From Crotophaga sulcirostris (Eukaryota > Chordata > Aves > Cuculiformes > Crotophagidae): a stretch of DNA of 64,000 nucleotides. Numbering within the stretch: position 1 is the stretch's first letter; the number at the start of each line of letters is the position of its first letter. A program made the translations under genes and the position numbers. The DNA lies in assembly GCA_013397455.1 (NCBI GenBank), contig VYZB01000026.1, positions 1,825,074-1,889,073 of the forward strand, given 5' to 3'. Below, piece by piece: positions 14,373-28,000 of this stretch. Under the pieces are notes generated by a model, which saw nothing but the letters and a program-made list of their open reading frames with translations, made no database searches and was not told where the DNA came from.

Positions 14373-17300
14373 TATCACAGACACAGAGAATCTGATAAAT
14401 CCCAGAAGCATTGTACTGACCATGCACACATAGATCATCTATATGTATATGTATGTGTGCAATACTCCTTTTTCCTGATGTTTAGTTCTTCAGACCATGG
14501 AATAGACTCAAAGTATCAAACTACTCACATATTCTTTACATTCAGAGGAAAAAAGAAATGTGAATAGCAGTAGCATCATTTATCTCTGTTGCACTACCAG
14601 TTTCCAAACAGCAGCATGGCTCTGCTTGAACCCTAACAGCGTGACGTATATAGGTCAGGGAATGCTTCCAGCACTCATTGCAAGAGAATGGAGGAGATCC
14701 CATTTACCTCCACTGCAAGATCAGGATAGATGACTCTTGAAACTGAGGCTAACTCAAACTATAAATCTGTTCAGAGGGTAAATCTCATAGGGAGATACAA
14801 AGCGAGGTAGATTAGCCACAGGAGATCAGGACACTTTGTTTAAAGTTACTTTATTGAAGTAGTAAATAAAAGCTGTTATATGGTGGTCCTACAAGTAGAA
14901 TATGTGAAAACAATCAGTTTCCTCACACTGAACACTCTCATAAATATTTATAGCCAACAAATCATGGCTTCAGTGAACAAGATTGTGTAGTTCTTATAAT
15001 GTGAGATGATCTTTTCTGGAAAACACTTATGTTGAGGTGAGATTTATTTGCTCATACCATGTCCAACCTCGAGACAAATGCCACTGGCATGAAACTTTGA
15101 TTCGTTAAGCTCTTCTATAAAGATGTTTCACAAGAAGAAAAAGTGATTGGGTCTGGTCAGAATGTCATGTGTTTCCTCTACCCTTGCAATAGTTCCAAGT
15201 CTCTTCCTCATCTTCAAGTTTCCTCCACCACATCAATCCCATATTTTCCTATGTCCATACACACATCTTTCAGTCTACCAGTTGAGCAAACCTCAGCCTG
15301 GTTTCTGACCCAGTCAAGGTAGTGCACGTGCTGACTGGCAGGCACACAATCTGCATGTGAAAACTGGTCAGTCTGCTGCTGCCAAGCTGCCTGGGTTGTA
15401 GCTGAAGTCTATACACAGCCTCTCTCCTCTGCACAGTCACCTATATTCATAAACCTTAGCGGAGCTTAATAACCCTGAGAGCTTCACGTCTCTGAGGACT
15501 TCAATGGAAATTAAAAATTTTTAAGGAAGACTGACAATGGTTACTACAAGTCTTTTTCCTACAGAGGAAGGTATTAAGGAGAACTAGAACCCCTCAGCCC
15601 TTTGAGAGGCTACTGCCAGCTACTCTTGACTGCATACTTCGTGCATCTATCCTGAGTTACGCCATTAAAATGCGTCTTCCCAGCCCAGGAGTTTGAAATT
15701 ACCAGGCACACAAGTGTGGACTGTCCAAGACGGCTCTGAAAGAATTTCCAAAATATTATAATCCCAAAGAGTTTATAAAAACATGATTCTGGGATCTGCC
15801 ATGAACATTATTTGGCTTTGATGTTATTTCAGCTATAAAGCCATATAGGGCAGGAAACAAGCCTGTCTTTTTCCTGCATCGCACTGCTGCATATTTTTTA
15901 TTGGAAAAACCTGAATTGAATCTTTTGTGTTATAAAAGACTACACCAAAACGTCTCTTCTGAAGATCTTGTACTTTCTTACAAAATACAACATATTCTGG
16001 GAAGGCTGTGAGGTGTGGGAGACTGAGACATCCCTTAAAGACAATGAAACAGAAAGTTTTTCTAGGTGTTTAACTGTTATTACTTAAATTGGTACTGATG
16101 GAATTTTACTGAAAACACTTATAGTAACAAGTTCCCTGAGCTTTGACTAGATATTTATATGCATTAATTATGTATTTTTATCTTTGTTATGTGATATATA
16201 TAACAAATCTGAAAATACAGATATACTTGGTCTGATAACAGTGTTTTGAAAAAAGTTAAAATACACAAATATCCTAAACAAATTGATGTTAGCCTGATAC
16301 AACACATACTAGTAGAGTTATTCAACAAGCAAACTAGTTGCTAATTCCTGAATTCTTCCAGTCTGTGTCAAATCTACAGGAACAACAGCAGCTTCCGAAT
16401 CTGCTATTCTTCATGTTCATGTAGTTGACTCTCCCGGGGTATACACTAAACCTCCCTTGAGACACTGGAAATCTGAAAAGAATTGCAGCCTGAATGCCTT
16501 CAACATGCCAGAAATAAATGGGGTCTTCCTCTCCCCTACCTTCAGCTGTCATAAGTGTAGTCACTGAGGCTTAACTAAGATTTTTCTTTAACAACTGAAG
16601 AAAAATAGACACTTCAGGTGGAAACTTTTCCCTCTAATTCAATACTTGCCTTAGGATGGATAAATCACTAGTTGGAGATGCTTCTCTCTTCACTGACTCT
16701 TCAGGGGAAAGCTTATTCAGGCTTAAGGACTAACTGTCAGGTTCCTAAAAATGGGTAAAATCAAACCCTGCCTCAGAGACAAACTTATCTCTTTGTCTGT
16801 GCTCAGTTTGACTTAGATTTAGGCTGGTGGCTTTATGGGGTTTCATTTATCCTAAGCTAAAGATTGATCCAGTGCTAGGTGCAAGCTACACATTCAAGAA
16901 TATGGTTGAGTTGAAAATTTCTTCCCACAGGAGTGTTCCAGCAAAAGCAAAGGTGCAGAGAAATTTCATATAACTCCTCATGCCGAGGGGTGGAAGGCAA
17001 TCATTCAGAGAGATGGCAAAGGTAATATTCAGGTAGCTGTTAAAGTTGATTTTCCAGCAGACATAAAGGTAACATGGAACCTTTTTGTTTTGCATCACTT
17101 AAGTGTCCAATCTTGAACTATGTTTGATTTTAAATGTTTGCTGTTATAAACAAAAATGCAAACCAGAAAGTAGCCTATCACAACACCTCTCCATGCGTCT
17201 GAGTATCCTGTGATATTGATGGAGAGCACAGAAATGTTTTACACCAAAGTTTTGTCATTTTTATCAAATTTCCTTTCAAGACTGGAGGGCAGGAGAGCAG

Positions 17301-20300
17301 CAAGATGTAATGACCTTACATATCACTTTTTCTTCTCTCTGGGCACTAAAACTGATTTCTCTTAGCTTGGCATGTTGAGCTCCAGAGCTAGGCTAGGAAG
17401 AGTTGGTGAAAGCAATAAGACTTAGGGCATCTTATGTGAAATCCCACAGAAACTGTGATGGAAAAGTTCTAACCAATGAGTATTTGGACACTACAGAATA
17501 TAATCCTGTTCTTTTATGGAGGTGCATGTAATCTGCCCTTTTGAAAGATACTTTTGTGTTTAATGCAGAGCTCCTCACACTGTTGACGAGGAGTGATAGG
17601 ACTGCACAAATGCAATTATGTTAAATTACAGTATCTTCTTATTAGAAAATCCATGCCCATAGAGTCATTTCTATGAAGTGGTTTCATCTAACCATGAAGA
17701 ACTCACTGCCATGACCAACATCAATTTCAGTCTCTATGTCTGATTATTTGTCACTGCCAGCTCCGTGGCACAGAGTTCTCCCACCTTCACTCCTTTCCTG
17801 TTGCTGGTGCTTAACCATTGCCATTCTGCCAAAGAGTAGATCCAAGGGCAGGGGATTGTGTACACCACAGGACATGGACAGCAGACTCTCAGTCCCATAA
17901 AAATTTTCTGTTTCCCCGCTTAACCATTATGAGGGCTTTCCCTAACACTTTCACCATTTGTCATTCATATTTTTAATCTGATTTTTTTGACATCAAGATT
18001 CAGCCTTTGTATAACTCACCCTTGTCTTCTGAGTGAATTGACTGTGCAGAACCTAGACATTTGGGATACAATCCCTGCCAGCAGGCCCAAGGTTCCCTGA
18101 CATGTAAACAACACATAGTAGACTCAAAAATCACTACTGAAATGACAAGTAAAACAGTTTCCATCCTACTATCTTCACTTGGGCTTCATCAATCAAGGAA
18201 TTCCCTGAGTATCTCCTAGGAGAAGTGGCAATGGTTTTTCAGTGCTGAGCAGGAAGCCAGTAAAGCTTCCTAACCATTGCTGGCTAGAAAATATGACAAA
18301 TTGTTTTATCCATGAATGACATGATCAAGGGATAAATATCTTCCTGTTCTCTAGCAAAGTCTGGTTTTCTTTTAGTTTTAGACAGTGCAAATCAAGGTGC
18401 TTTCACTAAAACTGAAAATTTAAGCCAACGTGTGAAGGAATACCTATCTTGAAGGTTTTATTCTCTGTCAGGCAAGAAAATGGTACTGCCAAGAAAGGTT
18501 ATAATTCAAGATGTTTAGAGAAGCCGTAACAAACAAAAATAGCTAACTGAAAGATGATGAAATGAGTGTATTAGAGACTGATGAGACTGATTGGAGACAG
18601 GTAATAAATAATTTTGGCCACCTTATACCCTCAGACTATGTAAAAGGCATTTACCCACCATCGTAACTATAAGAAGGTTGTCTTGTCCCTGTGTCCTTCT
18701 GTGCCATGTACTGATAGTACAAAGAACAGGTTTTCTATAGAGTTGGATCTTAATTATTTCTGGGCAAATCTTTTTGATTGGAGCTTGTTCCTCCCACCTA
18801 ACAACTTTCCACAAAAGTATCTCCAGCCTTAGATTAGAGGAAAATTTTATTATCGTTTCCTGAAATGTGTCTAACAGCTCTGAGGGAATAAATTTATAAT
18901 TTACTAGGAGGAACACAGCCTATGTTTTGACTGCAAGGCATGAGACTCCTTGCTACCATTTTTTACAACCAGGACCTTTTGCCAGATAAAAATGTTATTT
19001 ACCCAAGGAAGACCTTGAACTCTTTGCGTTGCTCTGTTGAGTTGAAAACCAGGAAAGATGTAGATATATTGAGTTAATCACTTCTCTGCTAGTTCCCCAC
19101 TCTGAAAATTGCTTTGATTAATAAAACCCCCTCAACTGTACACAGAAATGCCAGTGCACTCATCATGAGTGAGATGGGTAGCATTGCAGCAGTTATTGAA
19201 GGGTGGAGCATGAAGGGCTCCTAATATAGGACCAGCATTCAGCTAGGGGTGTCTGACATCTCCTGGACTCACTCTCTTGACACCTTCAGACTATGGAGCT
19301 CAGCAGGCAAATGCTTTGAAAATCTGTCACAATCACTAAACCAATTGGAAACAAACCATTGGATCACCTTCCAATTGGAAGGAAATCACTAAACCACTCT
19401 CCCTTTGGATCTGATCTCTGGAGTGATATTTTTGTCTATTCAAATTTCTGAAAGGATGGAGAACAATATTAGACATCTCTTTCATACACATGCCTATAAA
19501 TTCCTGAGGCTGTAGCAAAAGTAGTGGGAAGATGCCACAGCAAGCAAGGGCAGATACAACAGGCTGAGAAGCACTAAGGTGATATTGAGTCAGTATTTCT
19601 TTCTGCACCGTCAGTTCCCTCAGACAACACAAAATTACTTCTTCCAGAGTACGATGGATCAGCCGTCCCCTCTATTCGGCCTCTCCTGAACATTTCTATT
19701 TGCAGTCCCTGTGGAGCCACAACTCAAAATGGATCATCACAAGTTTGCAAGTTAGATGCTTGAAAGACTGTCACACATCTGTACTAAATGCACTAAGAAC
19801 AGAACTGACAAGGCATCTATTTGAAATCATTATCCGTAAGCCAAGCAAGAGATTTCAAGTATACTTTTGGGTAGAGACTTAAAGGCAGCATATCAGGGTA
19901 GAGGGAAACGAATGATTTTGGAGAACCGTGTTTCTAATCTTATTCTGGGGAATAATGATTTGACATTGCTTTGTCTTTTTATTCTCACAAAGGCCATTTT
20001 TCCGTTGTCACAGTGAGGACTTTATACTATTCACATTAGTGGTTTTACATGAGCCTTCATAATTGTTTCTTATAAAATATGTTGATTTCTATCATCCTGT
20101 TTAATGATGTGCTACATTGTTTATAAGATAATGCAATGAACCCACTTTGAACTCATTCTATTATCCTATAAGTAATGCAATAAACTGCTTAACAGGGCAA
20201 TTAAATCAAGGGATTTCAGGTTAATATTATTAGACAGTGTTCAAGAAAATGCAACTTTTGTTTGGAGGATTTGCTTACTCTCTTAAATATTGGGAAATAT

Positions 20301-20524
20301 ACTTTGCTAATGTTTTTGTTTGTATTCCCTAAGGTACTAATCACGTTATTCATTGCTGAGGACAAGAAATATTAGAGCAGCTTTCCAAACAGAGGAGAGA
20401 GTTAGTGTAGCCTCTAGTAACTTGTGACAAAGCAATGAATTTAATAACCTTGGAGAACTCCCCAGGGTATTATGCAGCAGTGTTCAAAGCTTAGGGATAA
20501 AAAAAAAGACTTTTTTTTATATAT
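14373..20524. other. Unique non-coding DNA, no gene seen
   Basis: Open frames are at most 98 codons and none resembles a known protein. A perfect 16-base palindrome built on CCAATTGG sits at 19367-19382, beside a repeated AATCACTAAACCA (19331 and 19384). The block at about 20035-20220 is AT-rich but complex (TTTAATGATG, AATGCAATAAAC, GGGCAATTAAATC). It has the look of a conserved non-coding element, which only alignment could confirm. Confidence 0.5.
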
Positions 20525-20592
20525 AGACAGTAGAAAATCAAATATGTGAAAGAAATGTGAAGGTTAAATATATTATGCTGTTTTAAAAAAAA
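20525..20592 (+). repeat. Diverged direct repeat, copy A
   Basis: This segment resembles 21129-21190. Shared blocks in order are GTGAAAGAAA, GGTTAAAT, ATTATGCTGTT and a following A run. The block ending ATTATGCTG finishes at 20580 here and at 21180 in the other copy, exactly 600 bases apart. The DNA between the copies does not obviously repeat. It could be two members of an unrecognised old repeat family or an ancient local duplication. Confidence 0.5.
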
Positions 20593-21128
20593 ATCTAGCT
20601 GCTCAACCTACATTTCATACCTGATTTGAATTTTTGAATGGGATCATAATGAATGTTTTCAGACAAAACTGCTTTTTTCTATATACCTTCTTTTTGGCTC
20701 ACTCAAAAACGTAATTCAAATACTCCATGCCACATAGAATTTCATTAGGAACAGTTCCAGCAAGATTAAATCTCTATTGTGCATCTTGAGTCTGCTCTAA
20801 TGATTACTGCTCCACTGAGTATGTAATTTAAAGTCTCTTGTTAATAGATGAGGTGCTGAACACCAACAGCTAGCTCTCCCAAACTTCACAGTTGAAGAGC
20901 TATCTTGCTTACAGCCAGAGAAATCTACATCCAATTGGACATCCATGCAACAATACTGACATCTAACAGCTGTTGGAATAATCCTAATTAAATGTTATTT
21001 TATCACTTCAAAAGGTGTCTATTGCCAAATATTGCTCTTAAAGTTTTCAGTAAGAGTTGTGTATTCCAAAACTAAGAGCAATTGTGCAGTTCTTATCTGG
21101 ATTCAGATTTTCAAAATATGGTTCAAAA
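20593..21128. other. Unique non-coding DNA between two diverged repeat copies
   Basis: AT-rich DNA with no open frame of note and no recognised repeat. It lies between the two diverged repeat copies and does not itself look duplicated. Confidence 0.5.
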
Positions 21129-21190
21129 AGACCCTCATAAGCAAACAGGTGAAAGAAAAATGGTTAAATCCATTATGCTGTTAAAAAAGT
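21129..21190 (+). repeat. Diverged direct repeat, copy B
   Basis: This is the partner of 20525-20592 (shared GTGAAAGAAA, GGTTAAAT, ATTATGCTGTT, A run). Its last bases also form the left arm of the inverted repeat at 21181-21233, which copy A does not have. The family is unknown. Confidence 0.5.
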
Positions 21191-21233
21191 ATTACCCCAC
21201 AGTTCTTTTGAACTGAAATAAATACTTTTTTAA
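21181..21233. repeat. Perfect 13-base inverted repeat with nested hairpin
   Basis: TTAAAAAAGTATT at 21181-21193 is exactly complementary to AATACTTTTTTAA at 21221-21233. Inside the 27-base loop, CAGTTC (21200-21205) and GAACTG (21210-21215) form a second 6-base stem with a TTTT loop. As RNA this gives one bulged hairpin of about 53 nt. It is mostly A/T and rather short for a typical animal pre-miRNA, so a chance or MITE-like origin is as likely as a functional RNA. Confidence 0.6.
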
Positions 21234-21404
21234 AAAACGACTGATAAAATACTGAACACTGGAATTGCTCATTTTGAAATATTTCAAGGTTCAATATGGA
21301 CATATCTATTTTTGTAGTAGGTAAAATATTATCTCAAAGGAAGTGCTTCGCCATACCCAAAATGGTACATTTATATGTTTAGATTTTGGTTCATCATCAA
21401 ACAA

Positions 21405-22060
21405 TAAACTTCCCAGGGATTAAGGTGAGGCTGGCGACCCCGTAGTTCCCTGGGTATTCCTTCTTGCCCTTCTTGAAGATAGGAATGACACTTGCTTTCC
21501 TACAGACTTTGGGCACTTCTCCCAGTCATCGTGATCAACAAAAGATTATCAATAGTGGTTTTGAAATGGCATCTGTCAACTTCCTCAGCACTCTTGAGGG
21601 CATCCTATCGGGGTCTGTGAATCTATGCTTGTCCAAATTGCTTAAGTATTCCCTGACCTGGTTCTTCTCCACTCAGTATTTTTCTTGCTCCTGCCTTTCC
21701 CCCTAGCCTTTGGGACCTGGGATTCTTGAAGTCCTCTCTTTCTAGTAAAGACCAAGGCAAAGAAGTTATTCAGTTTTTTCCATATCCTATGTAACAAGGT
21801 GCTCCCTCTTGTCAAGCAATGGGCCCACATTTCCCCTAATCTTCCTTTTGTCAGCTACGCAGTTACAGAAGCTCTTCTTGTCATCTTTGTCATCCCTGGC
21901 TAGATTCAGTTCCAGATGGACTTAAGTTTTCCAAAGTTCATTCCTGGATGTTAGGACAAGGCTTCTGTATACATTCCAGGTTACCTGTCCTTGCTTCCAC
22001 TCTCCGTATGTTTCCACACTCTATAAGCTTTCACAACTTCATACTGAGCTCTTTTGAAAT
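21405..22060 (-). mobile_element. CR1 LINE ORF2 internal fragment (linker and start of reverse transcriptase)
   Basis: This is a piece of the CR1 ORF2 polyprotein on the minus strand. Translating the complement near 21410-21520 gives a stretch with IPIFKKGKKEYPGNY, SLT and IPGK. That matches the conserved start of the CR1 reverse-transcriptase domain (family form PIFKKGKKEDPGNYRPVSLTS). Upstream in the element (21740-21900 on +) it encodes recognisable parts of the linker before RT, such as DKRK, NVGPLL and DMEK. In-frame stops (one just before DMEK) and frameshifts show that it is dead. Both ends are missing: the endonuclease domain to the 5' side and the catalytic RT core plus 3' UTR to the 3' side. 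It is therefore an internal fragment, not a simple 5' truncation, which implies a later deletion. Confidence 0.9.
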
Positions 22061-25000
22061 TCTATTCCATAATCTTTTAAAAAGGTGACTTGGTTTTTCA
22101 GCAGTGCTAGGCACTCAATACCTTCTACAGATACATTTGGGAAATAAGGACAATGCAGCACTTTTGAGTAAAATTAAAACGATTGTTTTGTCACTACAGA
22201 AGAAATTAGGGCCTCAGATTTTTCCTCTCTGATTTTTTATGTAATCTTAAAGCTGAATTTCATTAAGTACAAATGACCACTTCTCCTATACCACCCAAAT
22301 CCTCACTGCTTTTGAGTACTAGTACAACTGTAGCTGCTTGAACTATTTGTCTCAGTCTGTATGCGTTGTGATTTCTACTTTTATTTCAGAAAGTGAATTG
22401 TTTGTAAAATAATGCCTCACTTTCAGGCATCTGATCACTTCTTCACAGGTCATTGCTATATGCTTCACATAAATACCTTTCAACTTGCTGCATGGATATT
22501 TCATGAGCAGCAAAAATACTACGCATTTATACACATTTTTAACATGTTCAAAGCACTGAACAAACATTAATTAAGTAGGACAGAATTTTCAGAAGTGTCT
22601 AAAGGAATTAAAACCTGTGCTCCCCTTGAAATCAGCTGGAGTAAACAGGTAAACTCCTGTTTCCTGTTTCCTGTGGAAATCTCATTTGCAGTCATAACAA
22701 GGCCTCAGTGATTTTAACTGGCCCTCACCCTTTTAGATACAAACTGCTTGAAATACACAGTTAAATAAATGCCCCAAGACCATAGATTCAATATGTGGCA
22801 CAGTTAGCAGTTGAACTTAAAAGGTTTTTCTCTAGCTGTAAGCATGAAAGCCAGGTTACATGTGCTGCTTGAGCAGCTGATCTCATCCCCATTAAAAGAT
22901 GGGGAAAAGGTATTTTCCAAGGCTGGGGTGAACCTTACTTTGGTGCTCTGAACTGCTTCTCACCTAAAAGGAAGAAGAAGAGGTGGCACAGCTTGGTAGC
23001 TGTGTGAAATTTCTAGAGTTTATTTCAGAAAAATACATCTCATACGAACAGTGACTGAACTGAAAAGAAAATTGAGGTTAGACAAATAGGTTAAAAATTC
23101 AACACAAAGAAAACATGTCAGGTTTATCTAACAAGAAAGAGTATTTTTAATTTGTTTTTGTTTGGCATTTCTGCTGAACAATCTCAAAATTATTTTTTTA
23201 CTTAGCTCTATGTATTTCCACTCCTCAATTTTTCATTTCACCATATCTGAAAAGTGTTATTTCATTCTGCTTTATTTGACATTAAACTGAGCTACTTCAG
23301 TAGGAGTGGCTTTATTATTAAAGATTGTTTAAAAATTACAGCTCCTTTTACTCACTACATGCTAGTAAGACAAATTTGAGTTACTTTTTCCTCCATTTCT
23401 CTTTTTGAGGTGTCTGTCTCCAGCATAATTAACTAGCTAGTCCTAAAATGTAATTTATATCACTCAAATGGGCCTGAATACATTGTACTTGGATAGACAA
23501 AGTGAAATGAGAAATGCAAATTTGAGTTCATGTAAGTTTTTTAAAGTGAACACTAATCCTTCAGGAACACTGGATTTGACAAAAAAATTATATGAATTAT
23601 GTATGCTCAGAAAAAAAAAGCAATGCTGACAAGTAAACCAATCCGAATCGGTCTTGAGTATGTGAAGAGTTCGAGCGTGATTTTTATTTATTCTCTCACT
23701 CTGTTTCACACAACGATGGAAGGAAAATCTGTGAGGGTGACTCTAAACTGTTAATTTGCTCCCTACATTTATGAGGGATTCACAAGAAAGCAGCATCTTT
23801 ACAGCTATCATTTCTATAACATCTTTTCTGACTTTTCAGTGCTTCTTACTGAATTTCTGATCTTGGGACATTTATCTAACTCCACTCCAGAGGTTAGGTA
23901 GAGAGGCACCTCACGTGGCCGTGGTCCTGCTCAGCCCCCAGCATTGGAATAGCATCCTCTGGATATCACTCATGAGATGTGTATGACAGAGGCTTTCTTC
24001 TTCCAGAGCTTGGCACCCAGGATTTACTACTCTGATTTAAGACTCTCATGTGTTGTGATAATGACCTTTGTGGAGTTAAAGGTGAGGTTCAACCACACTA
24101 ATGTCATTAAAACAGAAGGTAATGGCTGCAAGTTGTGTTAGATTAGTATTTCCAGAAACTGCTACAGACAATGAACAAGGCACTAAAAAGAGTCCTGCTG
24201 GGATTCTGGAAAAAAATTTCATCCCTTAATATTCAGAAGGACTGGAAGAGAAGTCAAGACATTCAGAAAGAACCTAATGGCAAGACGAAAGCAGCTTACT
24301 TTGTTCAGCACAGAAAAATAGAAGCTCAGAGAGTTTTAATTTCTTTCCTTCCATAAATAAATCAGGAAAGGAGCAAAGAAGCTTTATTCCAAATGGAAGT
24401 TGTCCACCTGATGGAACCAAATTTGGCAAAAAATGTGAAGATGTGCAATATGAATAATTTATGAGGAAACTTTCAAATGAAGACGAGAACGCAAAAGCTT
24501 ATTCTCCACCAGTTTGTGGATACAGAGCATTTCACATGGCAGCCAGTGATACCAGAGAGAAGATGACCCAGAAGATTTTTTCTTGTCTTTACTGATATTG
24601 TACGTCAAAAATAAAATTGATAGAGTTGTAAGGCACCTATCCTTGCATTTAGTTTTTACAGAAGATAAGCAAGTGCATTGTTTTGGATTCTTTCCTTCCC
24701 ACTCTACAAAGCATACTGTATTTATTTACTTTGAAAGTCAAAGGTTCTTTGCTATTATATAAAAAAGGAGTACCACAAACTGTTAGTGATTAGATCTACA
24801 TATATCATTACCATACTTTCTAATTATTTCTGTATCTATTTGCATAATGAAAAGGAAATAGTTTCTTCTCAATAACAGTAAATATAAAAATGTGCCTGTC
24901 ACTTCTCCATGGGGAAGGAACTTTAATTATTTGTTCTAATGCCTAAAATTTGAAATTTCAGAAATAGCTAAATTAAAAATAGGATAAAAGATGAGAATAC

Positions 25001-28000
25001 AACATGGATCATCTTCCAGGATTATATCCAGGATTTATACTGGGGTAAATTTATCATTAGCAATACTTATACCTCTAATTTACAGACAGATAACTGAAAA
25101 AGAGTACAGAAACCTTTATCTTTTCAGGTGAAACATCTAAATGACTAAATAAACATCTTGGTGATCTTTCAAGAAAGCAGATGCTTCTGTTCCATTTGCT
25201 TTTGGCTTACAACTAATGGGGTAAGTCTGAGCTGAAAAGGTTGTGAAGATTTGTGCATTGTAGTGACACTTTATCGTAGCCTCGCTTAGAGAGGAGAAAC
25301 CTTTTATTGATTGCATATCTGTCTTGTTTAAATGCCATCAGCCAGAACATCAGACCCATTCCCAGGTTTTAGTGGCAGGAAATTAATTTGTTGGTGTTTT
25401 GTAGCAATTAGATACATCAAGGTGGCAACCATAATACAAATTATCAATTGTATAAAACTTCCAGATATATTAGCATTTTTTTTTATACTCAGCACCTAAA
25501 AATCTAGGATGGATAGATTCATGCTTGTGGTACCGTGATGGAACCCACAGGCTGTGACCTCAGTTCCTATTCCAAGTAGAGGATTTTTACATGTTACTGA
25601 GCAAATCACTCCAGAAATATTTAAGATTTACAAGACACCATCATGCAACATGTAGAGAAATCAGCTCTGAACAAACTTCTCTGTTCAGAGCAGTTCTTTG
25701 CAAAGGTAGTAGCTTGACTGGTGAACAGTAGTGACGGTACACTTCAACTAATTAATTCTCTCAGTGAATTAATGTGCAGCCCAAGTGGACTGCTTCACTA
25801 ATGACTATATAACTACCAAATTTTGAAGCTGACTAAGGACAAAGTATGGCATGCTGCAGAGGGGGACATCCTTATGGTTTTGTGGTTTGTCATCTGCCAC
25901 TACCTTCACAGGATGGTTTTGCAGGTAAATGTCTTTAAGATGTGCAATGCAATGATAGAGTAACACGATGTAAGAGAATAATTTAAATGGACAGGAGAGA
26001 AGCTGGACCACAGGACCTCAGAAACCTACACAAGTTTCTATATAAAAGCTACTGCCCATTATCACCTGTCTTCCATTACCACTTGGATGGCAAATTGCTT
26101 CCTCTTCAAAACAAAATTGTTTGCAAATTAACTGATTGTCTGTGTGACTACAGCTGATGAGAGATTTTTTCACATAATTACATTGCATCATACAAAACTG
26201 AAAACAAAAGCCTGGAAAGGATGGTCAAAGTTAAGCCAAAGAGAGGCATCAGGAATGTTAACAGATATATCTTAGCTACACAATAGAAAGTGTCAGAATG
26301 AACCCCAAAGAGGTTAAACAATTGATAAAAGTAGCCCAGGTAACAGCATTTCCATTTATCAGTACAAATACTTTGGGTACACAGTTGGAAGCCTTTTACA
26401 GCCTCTTGATTGCCATCAGGGAAAGAACATAAGCAGGAGCAGTTGTATTTTTTGCATTTCTCTTTCGGTTGAGTTGTATGCAAATCTGAAACCATATTTC
26501 CTGTCCATATATACAACATATCTTGGCTCTCACTGTGTGTCACTATTTCTTTTTGTTTTGACTGAGTTCACATAACAGTAAATGCTTTGCACTGTTTTTT
26601 ACATTTTCATCTTTCCTCGTCCTGTGTCTCTGAAAATCCTAACTTGAACATAAAGAAAGGCTGCATGATGAAAGAATAAGAAATATATAGTTCCCGCATA
26701 GTCCTAAAAGCTCAATAAACAGTAGAAAATAAGGCAGGATTCAGACATGGCTCAAACATTGAGCTGGGATCACCCATAAAGCTTAAATATCAGGGTGTTT
26801 TTAGCATTTTTTTTGACTCAAGGTACCTAGCACTCCTTCACACAACATATAGGAGTGGTCAGGGAATAAGCCAAAAGACCATTCACAGCTACTAATTTGG
26901 TCAAGACCACCCTGTTTTGGAGAGAAGATTAAGCTAGATGGAAACAAATCAGGTCACAGCAGTAAATTGCAGGGTGAGAGCATGGTGTGTCTCTGGCTGC
27001 TAGCACACATGTAGCCACCAACCTAATGTACTGCTGTTATAGACCCATGGCTTCAGATGGATGAAAGATGTTAGGTGACTCTGAATTTATAGTACCTACA
27101 AAAACTAAAACTTCTTAAGTTATCTGTTTTATGTCTTTTTTTCTTATATGATATTAACATATTTCCCATTAACTTAGCCTTATAGGATAACCAGAGAGTG
27201 GTGAACACAACATCTGTGTCCTGATTGCATATTCAGATATAGTCCTAAAGAGTAACAGTCATGAAAAGGAAGGTCCAGTAAGGAAGAAGGATGAAACCTT
27301 ATGGAGGTGCCTATATCTCTTCGTTAGCTACAGAAGCCGACAATTTAGTCTAAATGGACTAATGTTTTTATGTTGAAAGTGAGATGAGATGCATCTCATA
27401 CCACTTTGATGAGCATAGTTAGCCTTATTCTTCACTGGAAAGTAGTCATCATTCTATAAAAAATTCCACAAGAAATCTGAATTCATCAACGTTTCTAAAC
27501 AGTAGAGAGAAAGAAAAAAAAAGCGGGGGAGGGCAGTGAAGTGATTAAATTATTAGGTTTTTCTCTGTAGAAGCCAAAAATTCTCTGGTTGTCAGAGGCT
27601 CAAGGAGTGGTGTTACACCCGTGTAATACTCAAGATTAAGAAGAAGTGCAGAAGTGTCATTAAATTTCTCTTCTCAATTCCATAAAGAAAGATGTATTTA
27701 AAAAGTCTTAGTACAAGGCTGCAGTCAGACTATCCCATATTTTGATTTCTTTAGGTCATCTAGTTAAGATAGAAACAAGAATACAAACAAAGAGAGAAAC
27801 ATAACACAAGGAAAGAAACTGTAGCAGCAAAGAAGTATATTAAAAAGCAAGATGTGGAGAGAGAGAGAATGAATGAAAAAGAAAACCTGAATAATCTATC
27901 TGCAAAACCAGATGTGAGAGTCACAGAAATCATTCTACAAATGAAAATATAATTAGATTCTCCATGCAGTTTTCTTTCTCTGAGACAAATATTGCTGGTT

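Noticed and set aside
19367..19382. Perfect 16-base palindrome around CCAATTGG
   Set aside because: About one perfect 16-base palindrome is expected by chance in 64 kb.
24180..24400. Faint LFS-EK-KLR pattern like the end of a CR1/L3 reverse transcriptase
   Set aside because: Only a handful of residues match, interrupted by stops, and the flanks do not continue the family pattern.
26178..26543. 121-codon minus-strand frame, Cys-rich with a hydrophobic C-terminal half
   Set aside because: Length is within chance for a window this size; no similarity that I recognise and no convincing splice sites.
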